A stretch of DNA of 9,386 nt from Actinomycetes bacterium (GTDB taxonomy: Bacteria; Actinomycetota; Acidimicrobiia; Spongiisociales; UBA5794). Within the stretch, counting starts at the first letter, position 1; the number at the start of each line of letters is the position of its first letter. Under the pieces are notes generated by a model. The model did no database searches. It was not told the DNA's origin and worked only from the letters and a program-made list of their open reading frames with translations. Positions 1 to 6,501 of the stretch are shown here, piece by piece. The stretch covers positions 1 to 9,386 of the forward strand of contig JAHEEL010000083.1 of the NCBI GenBank assembly GCA_024640745.1. Direction: 5' to 3'. The translations under genes and the position numbers were made by a program.

Positions 1-127
1 AGTCGGTCCAGAGCGTGGCCATCGAACGCAGGAAGATGAGCCCTACGAGAGCAATTCCGATGATGATCCACAGGATCCGGCGGGAGCGGCGCTTCTTCGT
101 GTATGGAATAGGTTCGGGATTGATCAC
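1..127 (-). CDS. UPF0182 family membrane protein, N-terminal fragment
   Basis: Only the first 42 codons lie in the window; the rest continues past base 1. The start is GTG at 127-125, and an in-frame TAG at 139-137 rules out a longer form. The peptide opens with a short polar stretch, then a basic patch (KKRRSRR, about residues 11-17), then a hydrophobic segment (about residues 18-35), then RSMATLWTD. This basic patch, first membrane helix and L/W-T-D pattern is how UPF0182 (COG1615, PF03699) proteins begin; those are about 900-1000 residues with several N-terminal membrane helices and no established function. The gene starts 26 bases after the DivIVA-like gene stops, on the same strand, and mycobacteria also keep a UPF0182 gene beside a YlbL-type PDZ protease gene (Rv3193c/Rv3194c, from memory). 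No clear Shine-Dalgarno is seen, so coupling to the upstream gene is possible. The family call rests on few residues. Confidence 0.7.
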   Translation of the reverse strand, partial: MINPEPIPYTKKRRSRRILWIIIGIALVGLIFLRSMATLWTD

Positions 128-153
128 GATTCGAGTCTACGTGGGTCGGCGGT

Positions 154-2211
154 TCACGGAAACGGCACGACGGTGCAGGCGCACTCGAGGCGTGCCGGAG
201 GTGCCGATGTCCCGGCCGGCGGGCCGTCGCTGATCCTCCACGGGCCCCGGTTCGCGGGACACTCCGCACAAGGCCGACCCGGCACCGCAACCGCAACATT
301 CGTCACGCCAAGCTCGTCCAAGGCCGCGGTGACGCCGACGTGGTAGGCAGATCGCGACGCAAACCGGACCCGACGCTCTGCGTCGTCGGTGCGCCACGAG
401 CGAAAGACCCGGGAAAGCGACGCGCCGGTCTCTCGCTGGCCTGCACCCGACGCGCGGGAACGGGCGACCGATGCTTGCGTCGCGTCGAGGAGGGCAGAGG
501 CGAACTCGCCCGATGGATCCGTGGGTGCAACGTTGTCGGGCTGCGGGGTCTCGTCCCGACCGACCATCTCGGCAGCCGCCGTGAAACCTGCCACCATGCT
601 CTCGTGTGCGAGGTCGGAGAGCGAATCGACAATCTCGTCGGAGACGATCGAGGCATCCGGCTCCCAGCCGTCGGTCAGGCGCAGGTCTTCGAGGGATCGG
701 TTCTGGGCCTCGACAAGGTGCCGCTTCACAGTCCGAAGGGCGCGGTTCTGAACGGGAAGCAAGAGCCGCTCTCGGAGCGCGAACGGGTCGAGGTCGGCGG
801 CGACTGCAAACGACGGGGCGGGTTCTCCTGATGCCTCTTCGTGGCGCTCGTCCGCCGCTCCCAGCCCTTCGACTGCGAGAACGGAGGATGGATCGGGCTC
901 CGAGGTGGGCTCGGGCCCGGCCGCGGGCGACTCCCCGGTGTCGTCGGCGCGATCCGCCGCGTCACCGCTTCCCTCGGTTGGGGGAACAGAAGACGGCTCG
1001 GACCCAGGTGCACGGAGCTGAGCGAAGAGCCCGTCCAAAGCGTCGGTGACCGGCTCGGGCTCCGGTTCCGGCTCCGGCTGCAGTTCCGGCTGCGGTTCCG
1101 GCTCGGGCTCCGGTTCCGGCTCGGGCACGGGCTCGGGCTGCGGTTCCGGCGTCGGTTGCTTCTCTGCGTCGTGGCTACGCTCCTCTGCGTCCCCCCGTCC
1201 CTCTGCCGAGGGGACAGAAGACGGCTCAGGGGCAGATTCGTGGCTCGGCGCCGGCAGCTGATCGCTGAGAGCTGTCTCGCCGCCCGGCGGCTTCCTGAGC
1301 GCCTGGACTTCAGCTGCCATCGCGTCGGCGTCGACGGGCCCGGCGGCAAATGCGCGAGACGGAGAGACGATCTTCACCGAGCCTTCGTCGTCTGGCCAAT
1401 GACTGTTCGTGGCTTCATCGGCAACCGGGTCGAACTCATCCACGGAGACGATCTCGGAGTCTGGTTCGATCGCCGGAGCCGATTCAGCCGCGGCCTCGGC
1501 TTCGACGCCGGCGATCGTGACTCGCGCAGCCTCGAGCTCCGCCATGAGCTCGATCCTGCGGCCTTCGAGCGCACGCGCCCGCTCTTCGGCGGCGTCGACC
1601 TGGCGGCGAGCCGCCGAGAGCAGCGATTCCGATTCCTGACGGGCCGACGCGACCATGATGTCTGCTTCTTCGCGGGCAACCCGGGCCGATTGCTCACGTT
1701 CTCTCCTGGCGTCACCCGTCAAGTGCGAAGCCTCGCGCTCCGCCTCAGCCTGGATGAACAGCGCTCGCTCGGCCGCCCCCGCCACCAAAGCCTCGCTTTC
1801 CGCAACCGCGGCGGTGACGATTTCGGTTCCGGTCTCCCACACCGAGCGCCGCGTTTCGTACGCTACCTCTCGGGCAGACTCGCGAACCGCTCGCGATTCC
1901 GCATCGGCCTCGGATCGCCACCGGGCAGCATCGTCGGCTGCGCGAGCGCGCATGTTCTCGGCAGCAACGCGGGCCTCGTTCAGCACGCGTTTGACCTCCT
2001 CACCAACGAGTTCCAACTCGGTGGCGAGATCGGTGGGCCGATCCAGCCCGAGCTCGCTCATGCCCGACTCCAGCTCCTCGATGCGGCGCTCGAGCGTGGC
2101 GATGCGGCGCCCAGCCGCGCTTACGTGCGCGTCGACTTGCTGGCGGTCGTAGCCTTTGCGGACCGTCCGGAATGCGTCTTCGGGCGCGCTGGAATCGGTG
2201 GACTCGTCCAT
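154..2211 (-). CDS. DivIVA-domain coiled-coil protein with phage Mu gpF-like Cys4 C-terminus
   Basis: A 685-residue soluble protein with no membrane segment. Residues about 10-50 match the DivIVA N-terminal region (F-x-x-V-R-K-G-Y-D-x-x-Q-V-D), which in characterised members binds curved membrane and places proteins at poles and septa. Residues about 30-245 are Ala/Glu/Arg-rich heptad-type helix, surely coiled coil. Residues about 250-480 are an acidic Pro-rich linker with an E-P run (355-387) and three 23-residue repeats. Residues about 485-545 look helical again. The last 90 residues hold R-x-A-Y-x-x-G-x-x-x-A-L-x-E-L-G-V, then C648-x-x-C651 and C677-x-C679 followed by TVVP. That order matches the C-terminal domain of phage Mu gpF/SPP1 gp7 proteins (PF04233), where the cysteines probably bind metal. 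ATG is at 2211, 51 bases after the YlbL-type gene stops, with only a weak GGCGG before it. A role as an envelope or polar scaffold is inferred; the function of the C-terminus is unknown. Confidence 0.82.
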   Translation of the reverse strand: MDESTDSSAPEDAFRTVRKGYDRQQVDAHVSAAGRRIATLERRIEELESGMSELGLDRPTDLATELELVGEEVKRVLNEARVAAENMRARAADDAARWRSEADAESRAVRESAREVAYETRRSVWETGTEIVTAAVAESEALVAGAAERALFIQAEAEREASHLTGDARREREQSARVAREEADIMVASARQESESLLSAARRQVDAAEERARALEGRRIELMAELEAARVTIAGVEAEAAAESAPAIEPDSEIVSVDEFDPVADEATNSHWPDDEGSVKIVSPSRAFAAGPVDADAMAAEVQALRKPPGGETALSDQLPAPSHESAPEPSSVPSAEGRGDAEERSHDAEKQPTPEPQPEPVPEPEPEPEPEPQPELQPEPEPEPEPVTDALDGLFAQLRAPGSEPSSVPPTEGSGDAADRADDTGESPAAGPEPTSEPDPSSVLAVEGLGAADERHEEASGEPAPSFAVAADLDPFALRERLLLPVQNRALRTVKRHLVEAQNRSLEDLRLTDGWEPDASIVSDEIVDSLSDLAHESMVAGFTAAAEMVGRDETPQPDNVAPTDPSGEFASALLDATQASVARSRASGAGQRETGASLSRVFRSWRTDDAERRVRFASRSAYHVGVTAALDELGVTNVAVAVPGRPCAECPANRGPWRISDGPPAGTSAPPARLECACTVVPFP
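826..894 (-). repeat. 23-residue linker repeat, copy 3
   Basis: Third and most diverged copy, residues 440-462 of the DivIVA-like protein. It begins D-P-S-S-V and keeps V-E-G-x-G-A-A-D-E-R. It aligns with copies 1 and 2 without gaps. Confidence 0.6.
931..999 (-). repeat. 23-residue linker repeat, copy 2
   Basis: Second copy, residues 405-427 of the DivIVA-like protein. It begins E-P-S-S-V-P and keeps E-G-x-G-D-A-x-x-R. Most of the first five codons are identical to copy 1 at DNA level (an ACAGAAGACGGCTC core on the plus strand), so the copies arose by duplication within the gene. Confidence 0.7.
1051..1149 (-). repeat. Glu-Pro dipeptide run
   Basis: Encodes residues 355-387 of the DivIVA-like protein, alternating Pro with Glu or Gln. 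On the plus strand it reads as a run of six-base words such as GGCTCC and GGTTCC. Mixed codon use suggests selection on the peptide rather than very recent slippage. Alternating E-P stretches usually form stiff, extended spacers, here between the coiled coil and the C-terminal module. Confidence 0.85.
1159..1227 (-). repeat. 23-residue linker repeat, copy 1
   Basis: First copy, residues 329-351 of the DivIVA-like protein, just before the Glu-Pro run. It begins E-P-S-S-V-P and keeps E-G-x-G-D-A-x-x-R. Copies 1 and 2 flank the E-P run; copy 3 lies closer to the C-terminus. Confidence 0.7.
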
Positions 2212-2262
2212 GCCGCCAGGGTAACGAGGCGATCCGTCGCCACCGGGTATTCGCCGGTTGAG

Positions 2263-3351
2263 TCAGCTGAAGTTCAGATACGCGAGCGCGTCGTCGATCG
2301 TCTCGACGCGGACGACAACGATCTTGTCGTCGGCCGCCTCGAGGGCGTCGTCGTAGTTCGACGCAGGAACGAGCACCACGGCGGCTCCGGCGTCGATGGC
2401 ACCGTAGACCTTCTGCTTCACGCCACCGATACCGCCCACCCTGCCGTCACGGTCGATGGTTCCCGTTCCGGCAATGCGCTCGCCACCCGTGAGGTCTTGC
2501 TCGGTCAGCTGGTTGATGATTTCGAGCGTGAACATCATCCCGGCCGACGGGCCACCGATGTTCTGGGTATCGGTCTCGACGTCGACCGGGAACTCGACGA
2601 TCGGTGCATTGTTGTCGAGCAGCACGCCGACCATCGGCCGCGTGTCGTCGTCGGTATGCGCTCCGAGGACGATGTCCACGGGAACGACCTCGACCGTGTC
2701 CGAACCGTCGATCGTGCGCTCGATGTCGAGGGTGATGGTGTCGCCGATCTCCCTTTCGGCAAGCACGTCGAGGACATCAGAGCGGAACTCCACGTCGGTT
2801 CCGTCGATGCCGACGATCACGTCATCGGCCAGGAGCACACCGTCGGCGGCGGATCCTGGGATGGTCTCGATGACCAGGGCGCCCGTGCCGGTGTAGGTTG
2901 GCTCGTAGCCGAGCCTCGTCAATGCAACGAACGTTGCATCGGTCTTGGACTGCTCCATGCGAGCCAGGTTCTCGCGGCGCAAGTCCTCGGACGAGACACC
3001 CGACGGGCGGATGTTCTGGCGCGGGGTGACCTCCACCTTGGGGTTGAGTTGCCCGGCGACATACTCGAACACGTTCGCTTCTCGCAACGCGACGGTGAGG
3101 AAGAACATCTCGCCATCCACCTCGAACTGGGTGTCTTCACCGACCACGTACACGAAGTCCGTGGTGTCGTAGAGGGGCCCCGGCGAGAGGGTGTAGTAGG
3201 GGACTTTGATGGGCCAGGCGATGGCAATGGCTACGCCAACGAGCATCAGGAAGCCGGCTAGGAAGAACGGCCACTTGGGAAACGCGCGGGGAGGCGGCGT
3301 GGTGGGTTCGGCCTCGGAGCGCTCGTCCCTCACGGTGGCTACTGGGTCCAT
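2263..3351 (-). CDS. YlbL-type PDZ/Lon-domain serine protease, membrane-anchored
   Basis: A 362-residue protein. Residues about 26-47 form one membrane helix followed by P-Y-Y-T-L-S-P-G-P, a sequence typical of YlbL proteins; the rest should lie outside the membrane. A PDZ domain spans about 154-225. The C-terminal Lon-type (S16) domain has G-G-P-S-A-G-M with Ser269 as nucleophile and G-G-V-K with Lys312 as partner; their spacing of 43 residues equals the Ser679/Lys722 spacing in E. coli Lon. The dyad looks intact, so activity is expected. B. subtilis YlbL is a cell-division-linked protease; the substrate here is unknown. ATG 3351 is chosen because it starts 40 bases after the sortase gene ends and gives the usual family length. 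The reading frame is open to 3471, but using that would overlap the sortase and add residues unlike the family. No strong Shine-Dalgarno is visible. Confidence 0.93.
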   Translation of the reverse strand: MDPVATVRDERSEAEPTTPPPRAFPKWPFFLAGFLMLVGVAIAIAWPIKVPYYTLSPGPLYDTTDFVYVVGEDTQFEVDGEMFFLTVALREANVFEYVAGQLNPKVEVTPRQNIRPSGVSSEDLRRENLARMEQSKTDATFVALTRLGYEPTYTGTGALVIETIPGSAADGVLLADDVIVGIDGTDVEFRSDVLDVLAEREIGDTITLDIERTIDGSDTVEVVPVDIVLGAHTDDDTRPMVGVLLDNNAPIVEFPVDVETDTQNIGGPSAGMMFTLEIINQLTEQDLTGGERIAGTGTIDRDGRVGGIGGVKQKVYGAIDAGAAVVLVPASNYDDALEAADDKIVVVRVETIDDALAYLNFS

Positions 3352-3391
3352 AGTGACCGAGGTTACCGATGATCCGATCTTGGTATCGCCG

Positions 3392-4054
3392 CTATGCGAT
3401 GCGGCGTCCGGCAACCAGGTCCGCCTGGACCACGATCCTCTGATCGGCCGAACCACGGGGATGACAGGCAAACATGGTGACCATCGGCCTACCGAAGTCG
3501 TAGGTGATCCAGATGTCTTCAGGCTCGACGATGAACGTGTTCGAGACTCGGTACATCACGTCGAAGCCGCCGCTGTCCTCGAGGAAGATGAGATCGCCCG
3601 GTTCAAGGCGATCGAGCGCGTAGAACGGACGGGTGTGGGTCGTGCGGTGTCCGGCGAGGACGACGTTCCCGCCACCGCCGGGGGTCGACGTTCCGACCCA
3701 GTGGGCCACACCGCGGTCGATCACTGACAGCGCGATGCCGGATCGGATGATCTCATCGACACCGATCGACGGGATCCGGATGCGAGATACAACGGCGCCG
3801 GATTCCTGGCTCGGTGAGGAGGTCGGCTGCCGCCCGGGCGCAGGAACTGCGTCCGCAGCGGACAGGGCCCGCGACACAGGCGCCACCTCCGGAACAGGGA
3901 TGCGATCCGCCGCCGGGACCACCTCGCCCACAGGCGTGGCATCGGTTGGGATCCGAGCAGCCGGTGCGGGCACCGTCGTCGACATGACGACCAGCAGGCC
4001 GAGCACGACCATGAAACGCATCAGCGATCTCGCGAGTCTCATCCGTGTCCACAT
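3392..4054 (-). CDS. Membrane-anchored sortase, class E-like
   Basis: A 220-residue transpeptidase of the sortase family (PF04203), which joins sorting-signal proteins to the cell wall or to each other. Residues about 12-28 are one hydrophobic N-terminal anchor, followed by an Ala/Pro-rich linker to about 80 and then the catalytic domain. Catalytic residues are visible: His136 in L-A-G-H-R, Cys197 in F-A-C-H-P, and Arg206 in Q-R-I-V-V. The L-A-G-H-R and A-C-H-P forms fit the actinobacterial class E/D group better than classes A-C, but the class is tentative. ATG 4054 is chosen because it puts a basic stretch directly before the anchor; AAGGAAG lies upstream at a long spacing of 15 bases. ATG 4042 is an alternative, and starts further upstream would run into bioY. 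No LPxTG/LAxTG substrate gene and no second sortase lies in the window. It is the first gene of the leftward envelope run. Confidence 0.9.
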   Translation of the reverse strand: MWTRMRLARSLMRFMVVLGLLVVMSTTVPAPAARIPTDATPVGEVVPAADRIPVPEVAPVSRALSAADAVPAPGRQPTSSPSQESGAVVSRIRIPSIGVDEIIRSGIALSVIDRGVAHWVGTSTPGGGGNVVLAGHRTTHTRPFYALDRLEPGDLIFLEDSGGFDVMYRVSNTFIVEPEDIWITYDFGRPMVTMFACHPRGSADQRIVVQADLVAGRRIA

Positions 4055-4115
4055 CGGCCGGTCCCGATGCTTCCTTGAATCCGTTGCCGGCTGGAGACCG
4101 AGTGAAAGGCCGACC
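4055..4115. promoter_or_regulatory. Divergent intergenic region between sortase and bioY
   Basis: These 61 bases separate two divergent starts and so should hold promoters for both the leftward envelope genes and bioY. The only hexamer I noticed is TTGAAT at 4075-4080 on the plus strand, but no -10-like sequence follows at the right distance. No clear palindromic operator for a biotin repressor is visible. The regulatory role is inferred from layout only. Confidence 0.4.
4104..4109 (+). promoter_or_regulatory. bioY ribosome-binding site
   Basis: GAAAGG ends six bases before GTG 4116. This decides the bioY start, because the same frame is open far upstream through the sortase gene. Confidence 0.65.
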
Positions 4116-4715
4116 GTGCAGGCAGTCCATCCAAACGTCATCACCGGAGTTGCACTCCCCCGCAGGGCGGCCACGACCATCGCGTTGATGGTGGCGTTCG
4201 CGCTCGCGACGGCGGCCCTCGCCCAACTCAGGATTCCGCTGCCGGGAACGCCGATTCCGGTGACCGGCCAGACGCTCGGTGTCCTCCTCGCCGGCGCCGC
4301 GCTCGGCTCCCGGATCGGCGCGGGAAGCATGCTTCTCTATGTGACCCTCGGCGCGATCGGATTGCCGTTCTTCGCAGGCGGCGAGGGCGGCCTCACCTAC
4401 GCAACCGGCTCGACTTTCGGCTATCTCGCTGGTTTCGTGGTCGCAGCCTGGCTCGTGGGTTGGTTCGCCGAACAGCGCCACGACCGATCCGTGCGCACTG
4501 CGATACCCGCGTTTCTGATTGGCAGCGCCGTCATCTACACGCTGGGAGTCGCGTGGCTCTGGGCTTCGGTCGAGTCGATCCCCACGCTGGGCGCCGCGCT
4601 CGATGCCGGCTTCTCCCCGTTCGTCGTCGGCGACCTCGCCAAGGCCCTCCTTGCCGGCCTCACCCTCCCCGTCGCATGGATGTTGACCGACCGGTTGCGA
4701 CGCTACGAACTCTGA
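4116..4715 (+). CDS. bioY: BioY biotin transporter S component
   Basis: A 199-residue integral membrane protein with about six hydrophobic segments, the usual BioY size. Family motifs are clear: P-L-P-G-T-P-I-P-V-T-G-Q-T-L-G-V-L-L-A-G-A (about 41-61), L-G-S-R-I-G and L-Y-V-T-L-G-A-I-G-L-P-F-F-A-G-G (about 74-89), G-Y-L-A-G-F, and F-V-V-G-D-L-A-K near the C-terminus. BioY is the biotin-binding component of an ECF-type importer; it works with BioM (ATPase) and BioN (transmembrane) or shared ECF modules, and some solitary BioY proteins are reported to transport alone. No bioM or bioN is in the window, so partners must be encoded elsewhere or be unnecessary. GTG 4116 is chosen for its ribosome-binding site and for family length. 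The gene diverges from the sortase and converges on livG, so it should be its own transcription unit. Confidence 0.94.
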   Translation: MQAVHPNVITGVALPRRAATTIALMVAFALATAALAQLRIPLPGTPIPVTGQTLGVLLAGAALGSRIGAGSMLLYVTLGAIGLPFFAGGEGGLTYATGSTFGYLAGFVVAAWLVGWFAEQRHDRSVRTAIPAFLIGSAVIYTLGVAWLWASVESIPTLGAALDAGFSPFVVGDLAKALLAGLTLPVAWMLTDRLRRYEL

Positions 4716-4764
4716 AGGCCAGCCGAGCGGCTGAGACTCGCCGTATCCGAGACGAAAGACCCGA

Positions 4765-4801
4765 GACGCCGGACGAGAGCCCGAGCCCGCCGTCCGGTGT
4801 C
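4765..4801. terminator. Possible bidirectional terminator hairpin between bioY and livG
   Basis: GACGCCGGACG (4765-4775) pairs with CGTCCGGTGTC (4791-4801) over 11 bases with one G-U pair, across a 15-base loop. It lies 50 bases after the bioY stop and 64 bases beyond the livG stop, where both converging transcripts should end. No T tract follows on either strand, so it is not a textbook Rho-independent terminator; it could be a stem at a Rho-dependent end. Confidence 0.4.
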
Positions 4802-4864
4802 CGGCGGCGTGTGTCTCGCTTCTCGCCCGTGGTCAGTATCCGAGACCGACCGGGGCCGTCCGCC

Positions 4865-5692
4865 CTAGGTCTCCATCTCTTCGCCGAGATATGCCTTGAT
4901 GACGTTCGGGTTGCGTTGGATCTCTGCCGGCGGTCCGATGGCGATGCGCTCGCCGAAGTCGAGGACCATGACGCGATCCGCGATGTCCATCACCAGACCC
5001 ATGTCATGCTCGACGAGGATCATGGAGATCCTGAGCTCCTCGCGAATGTCGAGGATGAAACGCGCCATGTCCTCGGTCTCCTCGAGATTCATTCCGGCGA
5101 CCGGTTCGTCGAGGAGCAGCAGCTCCGGCTCCATGGCGAGGGCACGGCCGAGCTCGACCCGCTTCTGGACTCCGTACGGCAGCATCGCCACGGGATACTT
5201 TCGCCAGCGAGCAATCTCCAGGAAGTCGATGATGTCCTCAGCGGCGGCACGGCTCGCCAGCTCCTCCCTCTTGGCGGGACCGACCCAGATTGCTCCGTCC
5301 CACCACGACGTCTTCGTGCGGATATGGCGACCGAGCAAGATGTTCTCCAGCACTGTCATGTGAGCGAAGAGCTCGATGTTCTGGAACGTGCGCGCCACTC
5401 CCAGCTCGGCGATTCGATCCGGGCGACGACCGAGTATGTCCTCGCCCTTCCAGCGGATCGTGCCTTCCTGTGGCTTGTACACGCCGTTGATGCAGTTGAA
5501 CGTCGACGTCTTCCCCGCGCCGTTCGGCCCGATGACGGCAAACAGCTCCCCTTCGTCGACGGTGAAGCTCACATCGTCGAGAGCCGTGATGCCTTTGAAC
5601 GACAGGTGAACATCCTCGAATTCGAGCAAGTGGTCGTGGTCCCCCCGGGCCGCGCCATGGCTCGTCCCAAATGAACTCCCGGGAGCCGTCAT
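4865..5692 (-). CDS. livG: HAAT-family ABC transporter ATP-binding protein, LivG type
   Basis: A 275-residue cytoplasmic ATPase that with LivF drives the LivHM permease. Visible motifs are Walker A G-P-N-G-A-G-K-T (55-62), Q-loop Gln104 in R-T-F-Q-N, signature L-P-Y-G-V-Q (171-176), Walker B L-L-L-L-D-E-P (191-197), and switch His229 in V-E-H-D. The ending N-P-x-V-I-x-A-Y-L-G-E matches the short C-terminal extension of LivG/BraF proteins (PF12399). L-P-Y-G replaces the general L-S-G-G; L-S/P-Y-G forms are usual in LivG. About 20 residues precede the first strand and contain several His and Gly. The start is ATG 5692, which overlaps the livF stop as ATGA, so translation is probably coupled; the only Shine-Dalgarno-like bases are weak. 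The frame stays open upstream through livF, but that part has no family similarity. It is the last gene of the transporter run. Confidence 0.95.
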   Translation of the reverse strand: MTAPGSSFGTSHGAARGDHDHLLEFEDVHLSFKGITALDDVSFTVDEGELFAVIGPNGAGKTSTFNCINGVYKPQEGTIRWKGEDILGRRPDRIAELGVARTFQNIELFAHMTVLENILLGRHIRTKTSWWDGAIWVGPAKREELASRAAAEDIIDFLEIARWRKYPVAMLPYGVQKRVELGRALAMEPELLLLDEPVAGMNLEETEDMARFILDIREELRISMILVEHDMGLVMDIADRVMVLDFGERIAIGPPAEIQRNPNVIKAYLGEEMET

Positions 5693-6480
5693 GAGAGCCA
5701 CCGCTTGCGACGCTTGTAGTGCTTCACCTCGCGGAACGACTTCCGGGCACCCTCTGCATGGAGGCCGAGATAGAACTCCTGCACATCCTCGTCGGCAAGG
5801 AGCTTCCTCGGATCGCCGTCCATGACGACTCTTCCGGTCTCCATGATGTAGCCGTAGTCGGCGATCGACAGCGCCATGTTGGCGTTCTGCTCGATCAGCA
5901 GCACCGCCGTGCCCTGCCGGTTGATATCGACAATGATGTCGCGGATCTGCTGTACCAGCATTGGGGCGAGGCCGAGCGTCGGCTCGTCGAGGATGAGCAG
6001 CCTGGGGTTCGCCATCAGCGCCCGGCCGATGGCGAGCATCTGCTGCTCGCCGCCCGAGAGGTATCCGGCGGTATCCTTCTGGCGTCCCTGGAGCACCGGG
6101 AAGAGGTCCATCACGCGCTCGCGAGCCGCAGTGACAGACGCCCGATCCGTGTTTGTGAATGCCCCGGTGCGCAGGTTGTCGTCTACGGTCATCTCGGCGA
6201 AGATCCTGCGGCCCTCGAGGACCTGGGCGATCCCCATGCGCACGATTGCCGACGGATCCTTGTCGTCGATGCGCTGATCCTCGAAGGTCACCGACCCCTT
6301 CGTGATATCGCCCTTGTGAACGTCGAGGATGCCGGTCACGGCCCGCAGCGTCGTTGTCTTCCCGGCACCATTCGCTCCGAGCAGGGCAACGATCTGCCCG
6401 TCCCTCACTTCGAGCGAGAGCCCGCGCAGCATGAGGACGACGTCGTTGTAGACAACCTCCAAGTTCGCGACCTCGAGCAT
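5689..6480 (-). CDS. livF: HAAT-family ABC transporter ATP-binding protein, LivF type
   Basis: A 263-residue cytoplasmic ATPase, the second nucleotide-binding subunit of the transporter. Motifs are Walker A G-A-N-G-A-G-K-T (35-42), Q-loop Gln86, signature Y-L-S-G-G-E-Q-Q (140-147), Walker B L-L-I-L-D-E-P (161-167), and I-E-Q-N with Gln198 where most ABC ATPases have the switch His. That Gln is normal for LivF/BraG, so it is not a defect. The protein is somewhat longer than the usual 235-240 residues: after F-Y-L-G it carries a basic tail ending K-R-R-K-R-W-L-S. ATG 6480 is preceded by AGAGGAA and gives the standard LivF opening M-L-E-V-x-N-L. The stop overlaps the livG start by 4 bases. A 71-base gap with a strong hairpin separates it from the binding-protein gene. 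Confidence 0.96.
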   Translation of the reverse strand: MLEVANLEVVYNDVVLMLRGLSLEVRDGQIVALLGANGAGKTTTLRAVTGILDVHKGDITKGSVTFEDQRIDDKDPSAIVRMGIAQVLEGRRIFAEMTVDDNLRTGAFTNTDRASVTAARERVMDLFPVLQGRQKDTAGYLSGGEQQMLAIGRALMANPRLLILDEPTLGLAPMLVQQIRDIIVDINRQGTAVLLIEQNANMALSIADYGYIMETGRVVMDGDPRKLLADEDVQEFYLGLHAEGARKSFREVKHYKRRKRWLS

Positions 6481-6483
6481 CCG

Positions 6484-6490
6484 TTCCTCT
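6484..6490 (-). promoter_or_regulatory. livF ribosome-binding site
   Basis: AGAGGAA on the minus strand, three bases before ATG 6480 (core AGAGG five bases before it). It lets livF be translated independently of the binding-protein gene, which fits the intervening hairpin. Confidence 0.6.
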
Positions 6491-6501
6491 CGTTGTCGGG
6501 T

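Noticed and set aside
154..450. A prophage remnant, suggested by the Mu gpF-like C-terminus
   Set aside because: No terminase, portal, capsid, integrase or attachment repeats are seen, and the module is in frame with a normal host-type protein between host genes, so a domain fusion is more likely.
1051..1149. CRISPR-like or satellite repeat
   Set aside because: The six-base periodicity is Glu-Pro coding sequence inside a conserved frame, with no spacer-repeat alternation.
841..3261. An 806-codon open frame on the plus strand across the DivIVA-like and YlbL-type genes
   Set aside because: It is antisense to two well-supported genes, has a skewed Arg/Gly/Val/Asp composition, no recognisable domain, and crosses a real gene boundary. 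High GC with few stops in the complementary frame explains it.
3352..3471. Forty extra N-terminal residues for the YlbL-type protein
   Set aside because: They would overlap the end of the sortase gene and precede an otherwise normal YlbL N-terminus; ATG 3351 gives the usual length.
3633..4115. Plus-strand extension of bioY upstream of 4116
   Set aside because: It is antisense to the sortase domain and would give 161 residues not found in BioY; GTG 4116 has a good ribosome-binding site.
4055..4330. Longer sortase starting at 4330
   Set aside because: It would run through the first 200 bases of bioY on the opposite strand, and the extra residues do not resemble a signal or anchor; a basic patch and anchor follow ATG 4054.
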